A stretch of 19,404 nt of DNA from JAAFIP01 sp031390175 (GTDB taxonomy: Bacteria; Pseudomonadota; Gammaproteobacteria; Burkholderiales; Burkholderiaceae_C). The notes below the pieces were generated by a model. That model had not been told where the DNA came from and searched no databases. It saw only the letters and a list, made by a program, of their open reading frames with translations. Position 1 is the first letter of the stretch. Every line of letters starts with the position of its first letter. A program made the translations under genes and the position numbers. The stretch spans positions 1-19,404 of the forward strand of contig JANMTF010000386.1 in assembly GCA_031390175.1 (NCBI GenBank). The letters are read 5' to 3'. This document shows, in pieces, positions 8,007 to 14,597 of the stretch.

Positions 8007-8402
8007 ATGCACTTTAAATCTCTTATCCGTACTGTGGCGCTGTCCATTGGATTGACGGCTTCATTCGTCGCTTTTGCTGCCAAGGAAGGCGGTGACCACC
8101 ATAAGCCCCAATTCGGCGGCATCGTCGCAGCGGGGAAAGCGTTCGATGCAGAGCTGGTGGCTCAGCCTGACCTGATCGCAGTGCACCTTAACGAGCACGG
8201 CAAGCCCATGTCGACCAAGGGTTTCAAGGGCAAAATCACCTTGCTTAGCGGTACTGAGAAGGTGCAGGCCGATCTTGCATCTGCTGGAGATACCAAGCTG
8301 GAAGCCAAAGGCAAATTCAAGATTGCCGCAGGTATTAAAGCTCTCGTGGTGGTTACGCCAGAAGGCAAAACCGCCAATTCCTTCAAATTTACCCTGAAGT
8401 AG
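8007..8402 (+). CDS. Small exported protein resembling the CzcB N-terminal domain
   Basis: The 131-residue product has a signal peptide (about 1-24, ending FVAFA) and a short His-bearing start to the mature chain (GGDHHKPQFGG, about 28-38). The mature part is predicted mostly beta. By eye it follows the N-terminal domain of CzcB in this operon: both have a GG near the start, a K/H-GKP turn (NGKPI there, HGKPM here), a beta strand with leucine (TLTIERLG there, KITLLSG here) and a GDxxLxAKG segment. I infer a stand-alone periplasmic version of that domain, possibly a metal carrier or pump accessory; no function is proven. It starts 48 bases after czcA with a strong ribosome-binding site (aaaggaaa, 7996-8003), and the operon terminator follows at once. 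I know no agreed gene name. Confidence 0.8.
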   Translation: MHFKSLIRTVALSIGLTASFVAFAAKEGGDHHKPQFGGIVAAGKAFDAELVAQPDLIAVHLNEHGKPMSTKGFKGKITLLSGTEKVQADLASAGDTKLEAKGKFKIAAGIKALVVVTPEGKTANSFKFTLK

Positions 8403-8424
8403 GGATTGGTAGTTTTCCACTCCT

Positions 8425-8451
8425 AATGCCCGCCTCCAGCGGGCATTTTTT
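8425..8451 (+). terminator. Intrinsic terminator of the czc operon
   Basis: A perfect 9-bp stem (aatgcccgc 8425-8433, gcgggcatt 8439-8447) with a 5-base loop is followed by a T-run to 8451. It lies 22 bases after the stop codon of the last operon gene. Confidence 0.93.
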
Positions 8452-8544
8452 ACTGAGCGCGCAGATATTCACCGCCATGGTTTTGGCTGCATCTCCTGCC
8501 CACAATGAGGCCAGCAGTGGCATACTTGCGCCTAATACAACCCA

Positions 8545-8575
8545 CCGTGCAAGGTATGCTTGCACCCCTGCACGG
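8545..8575 (+). other. Two mutually exclusive small hairpins in the DUF1499 leader
   Basis: gtgcaag (8547-8553) pairs with cttgcac (8559-8565) around a 5-base loop. The overlapping ccgtgca (8545-8551) can instead pair with tgcacgg (8569-8575). Only one can form at a time. The structure ends 25 bases before the start codon at 8601 and leaves the aaagga ribosome-binding site free. It may be chance or a minor leader element. Confidence 0.35.
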
Positions 8576-8590
8576 CACTCCAATTACATC

Positions 8591-8596
8591 AAAGGA
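8591..8596 (+). promoter_or_regulatory. Ribosome-binding site of the DUF1499 gene
   Basis: AAAGGA lies four bases before the ATG at 8601. It fixes the start there rather than at the ATG at 8505, which would place an unrelated 32-residue extension before the membrane anchor. Confidence 0.75.
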
Positions 8597-8600
8597 CACC

Positions 8601-9089
8601 ATGCTCCGTTACTCCCTTCTCTTGCTTATCGCCATTGCCCTTATCGCATTGGCACTGGTCATTGCAGGCCAATTCGGCCTACTGCGCGGCAAAGCGCCCA
8701 CTGACCTGGGTGTGAAAGACGGCAAGCTCAAACGGCTATCCCAAACTGATAACTCCGTGAGCAGCCAGGCCCTTTTGTGGACTGACCACCCGATGAAAGA
8801 CTACTCCGCCATAGAGCCTTTCAAGATCACGGGAGATGGCAGCGCAGAGATGGCCAAAATTCTGACCACCTTGCAAGCCATGCCGCGCACGACCGTCGTG
8901 CAGCAAGATGTGGGTTATATCTACGCACAGTGCACAACAGCGTTGCTTAAATTCACCGATGACATTGAGTTCTATCTGGACAAGCCAGCAGGCGTGATCC
9001 ATGTGCGCAGCGCCAGCCGGGTGGGCCGCAAAGACTTCGCTGTGAACCGGGCCAGGGTAGAGCAGATTCGCAAGGCACTCGGGCAGTAA
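8601..9089 (+). CDS. DUF1499 domain-containing protein
   Basis: The 162-residue product begins with a hydrophobic anchor or signal (about 2-23). The DUF1499 domain follows, from about residue 34 to the C-terminus: an LGVKDGKLKR start, VSSQA in the position where family members have a conserved SSQ, then YIYAQCTTALLKFTDDIEFYLD and the diagnostic VIHVRSASRVGRKDFAVNRARVEQIR near the end. The domain is common in proteobacteria and cyanobacteria but has no established biochemical role that I know of. It is probably anchored with the domain in the periplasm. It stands alone between the czc terminator and the DUF427 gene. A dispersed repeat copy starts 19 bases after its stop, and no terminator is seen before the DUF427 gene, so the two may be co-transcribed. 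Confidence 0.88.
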   Translation: MLRYSLLLLIAIALIALALVIAGQFGLLRGKAPTDLGVKDGKLKRLSQTDNSVSSQALLWTDHPMKDYSAIEPFKITGDGSAEMAKILTTLQAMPRTTVVQQDVGYIYAQCTTALLKFTDDIEFYLDKPAGVIHVRSASRVGRKDFAVNRARVEQIRKALGQ

Positions 9090-9108
9090 ATCTGTTACTA
9101 TTAATTTT

Positions 9109-9150
9109 GTAGCTGCTCCCGCAATATTTTATTGGGCTAGTGGCCTATTT
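9109..9150 (+). repeat. Dispersed 42-bp repeat, copy 2
   Basis: This copy runs from gtagctgctcccgcaatatt to gggctagtggcctattt. It matches the reverse complement of 1057-1098 at 36 of 42 bases. It lies between the DUF1499 stop (9089) and the ribosome-binding site of the DUF427 gene, so it would be transcribed if the two genes share a message. Confidence 0.85.
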
Positions 9151-9173
9151 AGCTTTAAAAAGGAACCCACAAT

Positions 9174-9455
9174 ATGAAAGCCACTTGGAACAACACCATC
9201 ATCGCCCAGAGCGACGATACCGTGCTGGTAGAAGGCAACCACTACTTCCCAGCCGCGTCGCTCGATCAAAAGTATGTGAGCTTTAGCAATAACAAAAGCG
9301 TCTGCCCGTGGAAAGGCACTGCCAGCTACTACAGCCTGCTGGTCAACGGCGAGCTCAACGCCGATGCCGTGTGGTACTACCCCAGTCCCAAGCCAGAAGC
9401 CGAAATGGTCAAAAACCGCGTGGCGTTTTGGAAGGGTGTGAAGGTGGAGGCTTGA
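9174..9455 (+). CDS. DUF427 domain-containing protein
   Basis: The 93-residue product is a single small DUF427 domain, with the typical MKATWNNTIIAQSDDTVLVEGNHYFP start, the central SVCPWKGTASYYSL motif (about 42-55), and the WYYPSPKPEAEMVKNRVAFWKGVKV ending (about 67-91). It has no signal peptide and should be cytoplasmic. I know of no firmly established reaction for the family, which is often annotated only by domain number. The ATG at 9174 is preceded by aaaagga (9158-9164). The stop at 9453-9455 is followed within six bases by a 15-bp tandem repeat and then the paired-hairpin structure; no conventional terminator intervenes before 9797-9833. Confidence 0.9.
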   Translation: MKATWNNTIIAQSDDTVLVEGNHYFPAASLDQKYVSFSNNKSVCPWKGTASYYSLLVNGELNADAVWYYPSPKPEAEMVKNRVAFWKGVKVEA

Positions 9456-9460
9456 CCTGC

Positions 9461-9505
9461 GAACGTATTGGCGGTGAACGCACTGGCAGTGAACGCACTG
9501 GCGGT
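9461..9505 (+). repeat. 15-bp tandem repeat, three units
   Basis: Three consecutive 15-base units (9461-9475, 9476-9490, 9491-9505) follow gaacgcactggcggt, with two changes in the first unit and one in the second. The array begins six bases after the DUF427 stop and ends ten bases before the paired-hairpin structure. Confidence 0.85.
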
Positions 9506-9514
9506 GTCTCGTAC

Positions 9515-9742
9515 GCACAGTTGAGTGTTTATCCTCTGCCCTCATGCTGGAGTACCAGAAATCGGTCAGCCAATAAACACTCAACTGTGCAGCGACCGAG
9601 GTAGCACACTACCCATAGTTTGCTGGCAGACTGTCCGGCGACTACCGGTAGCGCGCAACGATCTGTGCAAGCGATAGAGCGTATGCCAAACGACCGATTT
9701 CTGGTACTCCAGCATGAGGGCGTTTGGCATACGCTCTATCGC
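9515..9742. repeat. Two perfect hairpins with complementary loops (interlocked inverted repeats)
   Basis: Hairpin 1 has a perfect 17-bp stem, 9515-9531 with 9574-9590, and a 42-base loop. Hairpin 2 has a perfect 22-bp stem, 9671-9692 with 9721-9742, and a 28-base loop. Bases 9539-9567 in loop 1 are the exact reverse complement of 9692-9720, which is loop 2 plus one stem base. The order is a, b, a', c, b', c'. The two loops could pair as a kissing complex, or b and b' could form one long stem enclosing the middle. Small symmetric segments (9600-9613 and the palindrome ctaccggtag at 9642-9651) lie in the spacer. No open frame or transposase belongs to it. A degenerate relative lies at 1153-1284. 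It lies between the converging DUF427 and clpA genes. Confidence 0.9.
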
Positions 9743-9796
9743 CCACCAAGTACACGCACGCAGCCGCGTGATGCATGCAAACCATCCAGCCCAAAG

Positions 9797-9833
9797 AAAA
9801 AAACCTGCTCAAACAACTCTGAGCAGGTTTTTT
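9797..9833. terminator. Bidirectional terminator between the DUF427 region and clpA
   Basis: An 11-bp stem (aaacctgctca 9801-9811, tgagcaggttt 9820-9830) has an A-run on its left and a T-run on its right, so it can work in both directions. It lies 20 bases past the end of clpA (- strand). Confidence 0.9.
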
Positions 9834-9853
9834 GTAGGTTTGCAGCAGGCGCT

Positions 9854-12172
9854 TTAACCAGCAGCAGTCTCTTCCGGCTCAGCCTTGGCTTTGCCCTTTT
9901 TCTCGGGCAGTGGCTGAATGTCCAGAGACACTTTGTCTTCGGCATCGATGTCTACGGTCAAGATACCGCCGTCCACCAGCTTGCCAAACAACAACTCGTC
10001 GGCCAAGGCCTTGCGGATGGTGTCTTGGATCAAACGCTGCATGGGGCGGGCGCCCATCAGCGGGTCGAAACCAGTTTTGGCCAAATGCTTGCGCAACTTG
10101 TCGGTAAAGGTGGCATCCACCTTCTTCTGGTCGAGCTGTGTCTCTAGTTGCAGCAAGAACTTGTCCACCACGCGCAAAATCACGTCTTCGTTCAGCGCTT
10201 TAAAGCTCACCATTGCGTCCAGACGGTTGCGGAACTCGGGGGTGAATAGGCGCTTGATGTCGGCCATCTCGTCGCCAGCTTGGCGCACATTGGTAAAGCC
10301 GATGGTGGCCTTGTTCATCGTCTCGGCACCGGCGTTGGTGGTCATGATGATGATGACGTTTCTGAAGTCCGCCTTGCGCCCGTTGTTATCGGTCAGCGTG
10401 CCGTGGTCCATGACCTGCAGCAGCACGTTGAAGATGTCGGGATGGGCTTTTTCAATCTCGTCAAACAGCAGCACGGCGTGTGGCTTTTTACTGATGGCCT
10501 CGGTGAGCAGACCACCTTGGTCAAAGCCCACATAACCGGGCGGCGCGCCGATCAGGCGGCTGACTGCATGGCGCTCCATGTATTCGCTCATGTCAAAGCG
10601 GATCAGGTCAATGCCCATGATGTTGGCTAGCTGCTTGGCCGCTTCGGTCTTGCCCACGCCGGTGGGGCCTGAGAACAGAAAGCTGCCAATCGGCTTGTCG
10701 GCCCGGCCCAAGCCGCTGCGTGCCATTTTAACGGCGGCAGCTAGGGCTTCGAGCGCCGGGTCTTGCCCAAACACCACGTTCTTCAAATCGCGCTCGATGT
10801 TGCGCAGCTTGCCGCGGTCGTCGTTGCTGACGCTGGCGGGCGGGATGCGGGCGATCTTGGCAACGATGTCTTCCACCTCGGCCTTGGTGATGATCTTTTT
10901 GCGTTTACTGGCAGGCAAAATGCGCTGCGCAGCACCGGCCTCGTCGATCACGTCAATCGCCTTGTCGGGCAACTGGCGGTCGTTGATGTATTTGGAGCTG
11001 AGCTCTGCCGCCGCTTGCAATGCACCTAACGCATATTTAACACTATGATGCTCTTCAAAACGGCTCTTGAGGCCTTTGAGAATGTCCACGGTTTGCTCTA
11101 CCGTTGGCTCGACCACGTCCACTTTTTGGAAGCGGCGTGACAGGGCGGCGTCTTTCTCGAAGATGCCCCTGTACTCCGTGAAAGTCGTTGCGCCAATGCA
11201 TTTGAGCTGGCCGTTAGACAAGGCAGGCTTGAGCAGGTTAGAGGCATCCAGGGTGCCGCCCGACGCCGCACCAGCACCAATGAGGGTATGGATTTCGTCG
11301 ATGAACAAAATGCCATTGGGCTTGTCTTTGAGTGACTTGAGCACGCCTTTCAAACGTTGCTCAAAATCACCCCGGTACTTGGTGCCCGCCAGCAGCGCGC
11401 CCATGTCCAGCGAATAGACAATGGCTTCGCCCAAAATCTCAGGCACGTCTTTTTGCGTGATGCGCCAGGCCAAGCCCTCGGCAATCGCCGTTTTTCCCAC
11501 ACCGGCCTCGCCCACCAGCAGCGGGTTGTTTTTGCGGCGGCGGCAGAGGATTTGGATGACGCGCTCGACCTCGTACTCGCGGCCAATCAGCGGGTCAATC
11601 TTGCCGTCTTTGGCCATTTGGTTCAAGTTAACGGTGTACTGCTCCAGCGGCGAGGCTTTCTCGCTCTTCTCGCTGGCACCGCCCTCTTCTTGCTGCTCAG
11701 CGCCCTCGCCTGCTTTGGCTGGCTCGGGTGGGTCAGATTTTTTGATGCCGTGGGCGATGAAGTTGACCACGTCCAGGCGTGTCACGCCCTGCTGGTGCAG
11801 GTAGTAGACGGCGTGGGAGTCTTTCTCGCCAAAGATCGCTACCAGCACATTAGCGCCGGTCACCTCTTTTTTGCCATTGCCCGTGCTTTGCACATGCATG
11901 ATGGCGCGCTGGATAACGCGCTGAAAGCCCAGCGTGGGTTGGGTGTCCACCTCGTCGGTGCCCGCCACCTGGGGGGTATTGTCTTTGATAAAGTTGGCCA
12001 ACGACTTGCGCAGGTCATCGATATTGGCCGAGCAGGCGCGCAGCACTTCGGCGGCGCTGGGGTTGTCCAACAAGGCCAGCAGCAGGTGCTCGACGGTGAT
12101 GAACTCGTGGCGCTGTTGGCGCGCCTCGACGAAGGCCATGTGCAGGCTAACTTCAAGTTCTTGGGCGATCAT
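9854..12172 (-). CDS. clpA: ATP-dependent Clp protease ATP-binding subunit ClpA
   Basis: ClpA is the AAA+ unfoldase that feeds substrates, including ClpS-delivered N-degron proteins, into the ClpP peptidase in the cytoplasm. The 772-residue product has the ClpA N-domain (about 1-145), a Glu/Ala/Lys-rich linker (about 146-175) and two AAA+ modules. D1 carries Walker A GEAGVGKT (221-228) and Walker B ILFIDE (288-293). D2 carries GPTGVGKT (502-509) and VLLFDE (567-572). The tripeptide IGF near 624-626 sits where the ClpP-binding IGF/IGL loop is expected. There is no ClpB-type middle coiled coil, which separates it from ClpB. An aaagga ribosome-binding site precedes the ATG. It is downstream of clpS with 89 bases between, and the two are probably co-transcribed. 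The Lys/Glu-rich C-terminal tail is unremarkable. Confidence 0.97.
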   Translation of the reverse strand: MIAQELEVSLHMAFVEARQQRHEFITVEHLLLALLDNPSAAEVLRACSANIDDLRKSLANFIKDNTPQVAGTDEVDTQPTLGFQRVIQRAIMHVQSTGNGKKEVTGANVLVAIFGEKDSHAVYYLHQQGVTRLDVVNFIAHGIKKSDPPEPAKAGEGAEQQEEGGASEKSEKASPLEQYTVNLNQMAKDGKIDPLIGREYEVERVIQILCRRRKNNPLLVGEAGVGKTAIAEGLAWRITQKDVPEILGEAIVYSLDMGALLAGTKYRGDFEQRLKGVLKSLKDKPNGILFIDEIHTLIGAGAASGGTLDASNLLKPALSNGQLKCIGATTFTEYRGIFEKDAALSRRFQKVDVVEPTVEQTVDILKGLKSRFEEHHSVKYALGALQAAAELSSKYINDRQLPDKAIDVIDEAGAAQRILPASKRKKIITKAEVEDIVAKIARIPPASVSNDDRGKLRNIERDLKNVVFGQDPALEALAAAVKMARSGLGRADKPIGSFLFSGPTGVGKTEAAKQLANIMGIDLIRFDMSEYMERHAVSRLIGAPPGYVGFDQGGLLTEAISKKPHAVLLFDEIEKAHPDIFNVLLQVMDHGTLTDNNGRKADFRNVIIIMTTNAGAETMNKATIGFTNVRQAGDEMADIKRLFTPEFRNRLDAMVSFKALNEDVILRVVDKFLLQLETQLDQKKVDATFTDKLRKHLAKTGFDPLMGARPMQRLIQDTIRKALADELLFGKLVDGGILTVDIDAEDKVSLDIQPLPEKKGKAKAEPEETAAG

Positions 12173-12261
12173 GGTGTGATTCCTTTTGCGGTACCTACTG
12201 GGAGAACGATATCTCTGGTGAATTTACTGAATTAACGTTTAAAAATGTAAACCGTCTGGGT

Positions 12262-12630
12262 TTAACTTAAGGGTTCGCTGACGCATTGCAATGGGTGGCC
12301 GGATTTTTTTGCTGCCTCGGTGACTTGGTCTACCTTGGTGGCCGCCACATCTTTGCTGTACACCCCGCACACGCCTTTGCCATCCAGATGGATTTTGAGC
12401 ATGATTTGCGTTGCGGTTTCACGGTCTTTGTTGAAAAACTCTTGAATGACCACCACCACAAACTCCATCGGCGTGTAGTCGTCATTGAGCAGTACCACCT
12501 GGTACATTTTCGGAGGTTTGACTTTTTCGGGCCTGCGCTCAAGCACTACCGTACCATCACCATCGTCTTGCAACGGGCGGGTGCGGGGCTCAGCCGGAGG
12601 GGGAGGGGGTTTGGTAGCCATTGCTCTCAT
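12262..12630 (-). CDS. clpS: ClpA adaptor protein ClpS
   Basis: ClpS recognises proteins with bulky hydrophobic N-terminal residues and hands them to ClpA. The 122-residue product has a disordered Pro-rich N-terminal extension (about 1-35) and the ClpS core. The core contains LLNDDYTPMEFVV (about 47-59), whose Asn-Asp-Asp-x-Thr-x-Met residues line the N-degron pocket, and HLDGKGVCGVYSKDVA (about 81-96), whose His completes it. Two in-frame ATGs are possible: 12630, which has no obvious ribosome-binding site, and 12621, which would give 119 residues beginning MATKPPPPP with gagag just upstream. The longer form is listed; I consider the shorter equally likely. It precedes clpA in the usual clpS-clpA order. 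Confidence 0.95.
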   Translation of the reverse strand: MRAMATKPPPPPAEPRTRPLQDDGDGTVVLERRPEKVKPPKMYQVVLLNDDYTPMEFVVVVIQEFFNKDRETATQIMLKIHLDGKGVCGVYSKDVAATKVDQVTEAAKKSGHPLQCVSEPLS

Positions 12631-12658
12631 TTTACGGTGTCGGGTGTAACACTGCTAG

Positions 12659-12719
12659 ACTGGTGGTAAATGGTAGCAAGAATGCCACATTCAAGCCGGT
12701 TTAAACCAGTATTTACCAC
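12659..12719. other. Alternative inverted repeats upstream of clpS
   Basis: gtggtaaat (12663-12671) pairs with atttaccac (12711-12719), while the overlapping actggt (12659-12664) pairs with accagt (12705-12710). The arms are ordered so that both stems cannot form together. The palindrome ggtttaaacc (12698-12707) lies between. This is the clpS promoter region, so it may be a regulator-binding site, but I do not recognise one. Confidence 0.35.
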
Positions 12720-12727
12720 ACAAATTC

Positions 12728-12755
12728 AAAAAAAAACGGGGCGCCAAGCCCCGTT
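12728..12755 (-). terminator. icd terminator
   Basis: On the - strand, an 8-bp stem (12735-12742 with 12748-12755) with a 5-base loop is followed by a run of nine T residues (12728-12736 on the complement). It starts 22 bases after the icd stop and separates icd from clpS. Confidence 0.88.
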
Positions 12756-12776
12756 GTTCAGCCTGCCGATGGCAGA

Positions 12777-14030
12777 TTACATGTTGTCGATCATCACCTG
12801 GCCAAAGCCGGAGCAGGACACTTGGGTAGCGCCCTCCATCAAGCGGGCAAAGTCGTAGGTGACTTTCTTGCTGGTAATCGACTTTTCCATGCTGCTGATG
12901 ATCAAATCAGCCGCCGCTGTCCAGCCCATGTGGCGCAGCATCATCTCAGCCGACAATATCTCGGAGCCGGGGTTGACGTAGTCTTTACCTGCGTACTTGG
13001 GCGCGGTGCCGTGGGTAGCCTCAAAGCAGGCCACGGTGTCCGACATGTTGGCACCGGGAGCGATGCCAATGCCGCCCACCTGAGCAGCCAGCGCGTCAGA
13101 CACGTAGTCGCCGTTCAAGTTGAGCGTGGCAATCACGCTGTACTCGGCGGGGCGCAGCAAAATTTGCTGCAGAAAGGCATCAGCAATCACATCCTTGATA
13201 ATGATGTCTTTGCCGGTCTTGGGGTTTTTAAACTTGCACCATGGGCCGCCGTCGATCAGCACCGCACCAAACTCTTTTTGCGCCAGCGCGTAAGCCCAGT
13301 CACGAAACCCACCCTCGGTGTATTTCATGATGTTGCCTTTGTGCACGATGGTCAGGCTAGAGCGGTCATTGTCAATCGTGTACTGCAAGGCCTTGCGCAC
13401 CAGGCGCTCGGTGCCCTCGCTGGACACCGGCTTGATACCGATGGCAGAGGTATTGGGGAAGCGGATTTTTTTGACACCCATCTCATCCTGCAGAAACTTG
13501 ATGAGTTTTTTGGCCTTGTCGCTTTGCGATTCAAACTCCACCCCGCAGTAAATGTCTTCGCTGTTTTCACGGAAGATCACCATATTGGTTTTCTCAGGGG
13601 CTTTCACGGGGGAAGGCACGCCTTTGAAGTACTGTACTGGACGCAGGCAGACATACAGGTCGAGCTCCTGGCGCAGCGCGACGTTCAGGCTACGGATACC
13701 GCCGCCCACAGGCGTAGTCAAGGGGCCCTTGATGGACACCACATATTCGCGCAAAACTTCAAGCGTTTCTTCAGGCAACCACACGTCGGGGCCATACACT
13801 TTGGTAGACTTCTCGCCCGCGTACACTTCCATCCAGTGGATTTTCTTTTTACCGCCGTAGGCCTTGGCCACGGCTGCGTCCACCACTTTGAGCATCACTG
13901 GTGTAATGTCCAAACCCGTACCATCACCTTCGATGTACGGGATGACCGGCTCATCTGGCACAGTGAGCGACAGGTCTTTGTTGACGGTGATTTTACTGCC
14001 CGCAGCGGGCACCTTGATGTGCTGATACAT
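12777..14030 (-). CDS. icd: NADP-dependent isocitrate dehydrogenase
   Basis: This TCA-cycle enzyme oxidatively decarboxylates isocitrate to 2-oxoglutarate with NADP. The 417-residue product matches the length and sequence style of E. coli Icd. IEGDGTG (33-39) is near the N-terminus. The substrate loop TTPVGGGIRSLNVALRQ (105-121) contains Ser114, the counterpart of the serine phosphorylated by AceK in E. coli. Arginines for isocitrate binding fall at 120, 130 and 154. The HGTAPKYAG motif (340-348) carries Lys345 and Tyr346, the residues that favour NADP over NAD. GGAG lies 14 bases before the ATG as a modest ribosome-binding site. It stands alone on the - strand with its own terminator, divergent from the Ala-rich gene at 14252. 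Confidence 0.97.
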   Translation of the reverse strand: MYQHIKVPAAGSKITVNKDLSLTVPDEPVIPYIEGDGTGLDITPVMLKVVDAAVAKAYGGKKKIHWMEVYAGEKSTKVYGPDVWLPEETLEVLREYVVSIKGPLTTPVGGGIRSLNVALRQELDLYVCLRPVQYFKGVPSPVKAPEKTNMVIFRENSEDIYCGVEFESQSDKAKKLIKFLQDEMGVKKIRFPNTSAIGIKPVSSEGTERLVRKALQYTIDNDRSSLTIVHKGNIMKYTEGGFRDWAYALAQKEFGAVLIDGGPWCKFKNPKTGKDIIIKDVIADAFLQQILLRPAEYSVIATLNLNGDYVSDALAAQVGGIGIAPGANMSDTVACFEATHGTAPKYAGKDYVNPGSEILSAEMMLRHMGWTAAADLIISSMEKSITSKKVTYDFARLMEGATQVSCSGFGQVMIDNM

Positions 14031-14171
14031 GGTGTGGTGGGTCTCCGGGCGGGGAAGGATGAAACAGGTAGCGTGAATCTAAAGCTTTAGTGTGCAAACG
14101 CACTGCAAATGTCTTTAGTTTCCTGCGCCTAATTCTAACTGGAAATTAATTACGCCCTGATTGTCAACCAT

Positions 14172-14200
14172 TTGAAAACCCGCACCGTTACAGCCATACC
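14172..14200 (+). promoter_or_regulatory. Possible sigma-70 promoter of the Ala-rich protein gene
   Basis: TTGAAA (14172-14177) and CATACC (14195-14200) are separated by 17 bases and lie about 52 bases before the ATG at 14252. The -35 match is good and the -10 match is weak. Confidence 0.3.
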
Positions 14201-14251
14201 GCCCAATTTTTGGATGGCTTTCTAAGTAACGTTAACTCAAGGAATTTCGAC

Positions 14252-14572
14252 ATGAACAAACTCATCGCTGCTCTGGTTGCTGGTCTTTTCGCCGCGGGTG
14301 CTTTCGCACAAGCTACTGCTCCTGCTGCCCCAGCCGCTCCTGCTGCTGCTAAGCCAGCCGCTGCTGCACCTGCCGCTGCTGCACCTGCCGCCGCTGCACC
14401 TGCTGCTGCCGCACCAGCCGCTGCCGCTGCTAAGCCAGCCGCTGCTGCTGCTGAAGCCAAGCCAGCTGCTGCTCCAGAAGCCAAAGCCGCTGCCAAAGCA
14501 GAAAAGAAAGCCGCTCGCAAAGCAGCTAAGAAGGCCAAGAAAACCGCTGCTGACAAGCCAGCCGCTAAGTAA
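14252..14572 (+). CDS. Exported Ala/Pro-rich protein with a basic Lys/Arg tail
   Basis: The 106-residue product starts with a clear signal peptide (MNKLIAALVAGLFAAGAFA, cleavage after about residue 19). The mature chain is almost entirely Ala, Pro and Lys. It has an APAAA-type repeat region (about 25-60) and then a basic helix-forming tail (about 75-106) with AEKKAARKAAKKAKK. The tail resembles histone H1-like or TolA-like low-complexity segments, but the signal peptide points to the periplasm or beyond. I do not assign a function. The ATG is preceded by aagga (14239-14243), and a strong terminator follows the stop, so it is a complete single-gene unit with good expression signals. A long open frame on the opposite strand is a composition artefact. 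Similar small proteins occur in Comamonadaceae as I remember. Confidence 0.8.
   Translation: MNKLIAALVAGLFAAGAFAQATAPAAPAAPAAAKPAAAAPAAAAPAAAAPAAAAPAAAAAKPAAAAAEAKPAAAPEAKAAAKAEKKAARKAAKKAKKTAADKPAAK
14357..14416 (+). repeat. Coding 15-bp tandem repeat, four units
   Basis: Four 15-base units (14357-14371, 14372-14386, 14387-14401, 14402-14416) follow gccgctgctgcacct with synonymous drift. Each encodes the same five residues, Ala-Ala-Ala-Ala-Pro in register, within the exported Ala-rich protein. Such arrays can gain or lose units by slippage without a frameshift. Confidence 0.85.
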
Positions 14573-14597
14573 TTAGCGCTTGCTTCCAAGCTCAAAG

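Noticed and set aside
9461..9742. CRISPR-like array
   Set aside because: The 15-bp units are contiguous without spacers, and the following repeats are inverted rather than direct; no cas genes are present.
11357..12235. A 292-codon + strand open frame opposite clpA
   Set aside because: Antisense shadow of the ClpA N-terminal region; no recognisable domain.
12822..14090. A 422-codon open frame on the + strand opposite icd
   Set aside because: It is antisense to a clearly conserved enzyme, with His/Val/Gly-rich composition typical of shadow frames in GC-rich DNA.
14188..14595. A 135-codon Ala-rich open frame on the - strand
   Set aside because: It arises from the GC-rich repeat of the + strand Ala-rich gene and spans that gene's signals; no ribosome-binding site of its own.
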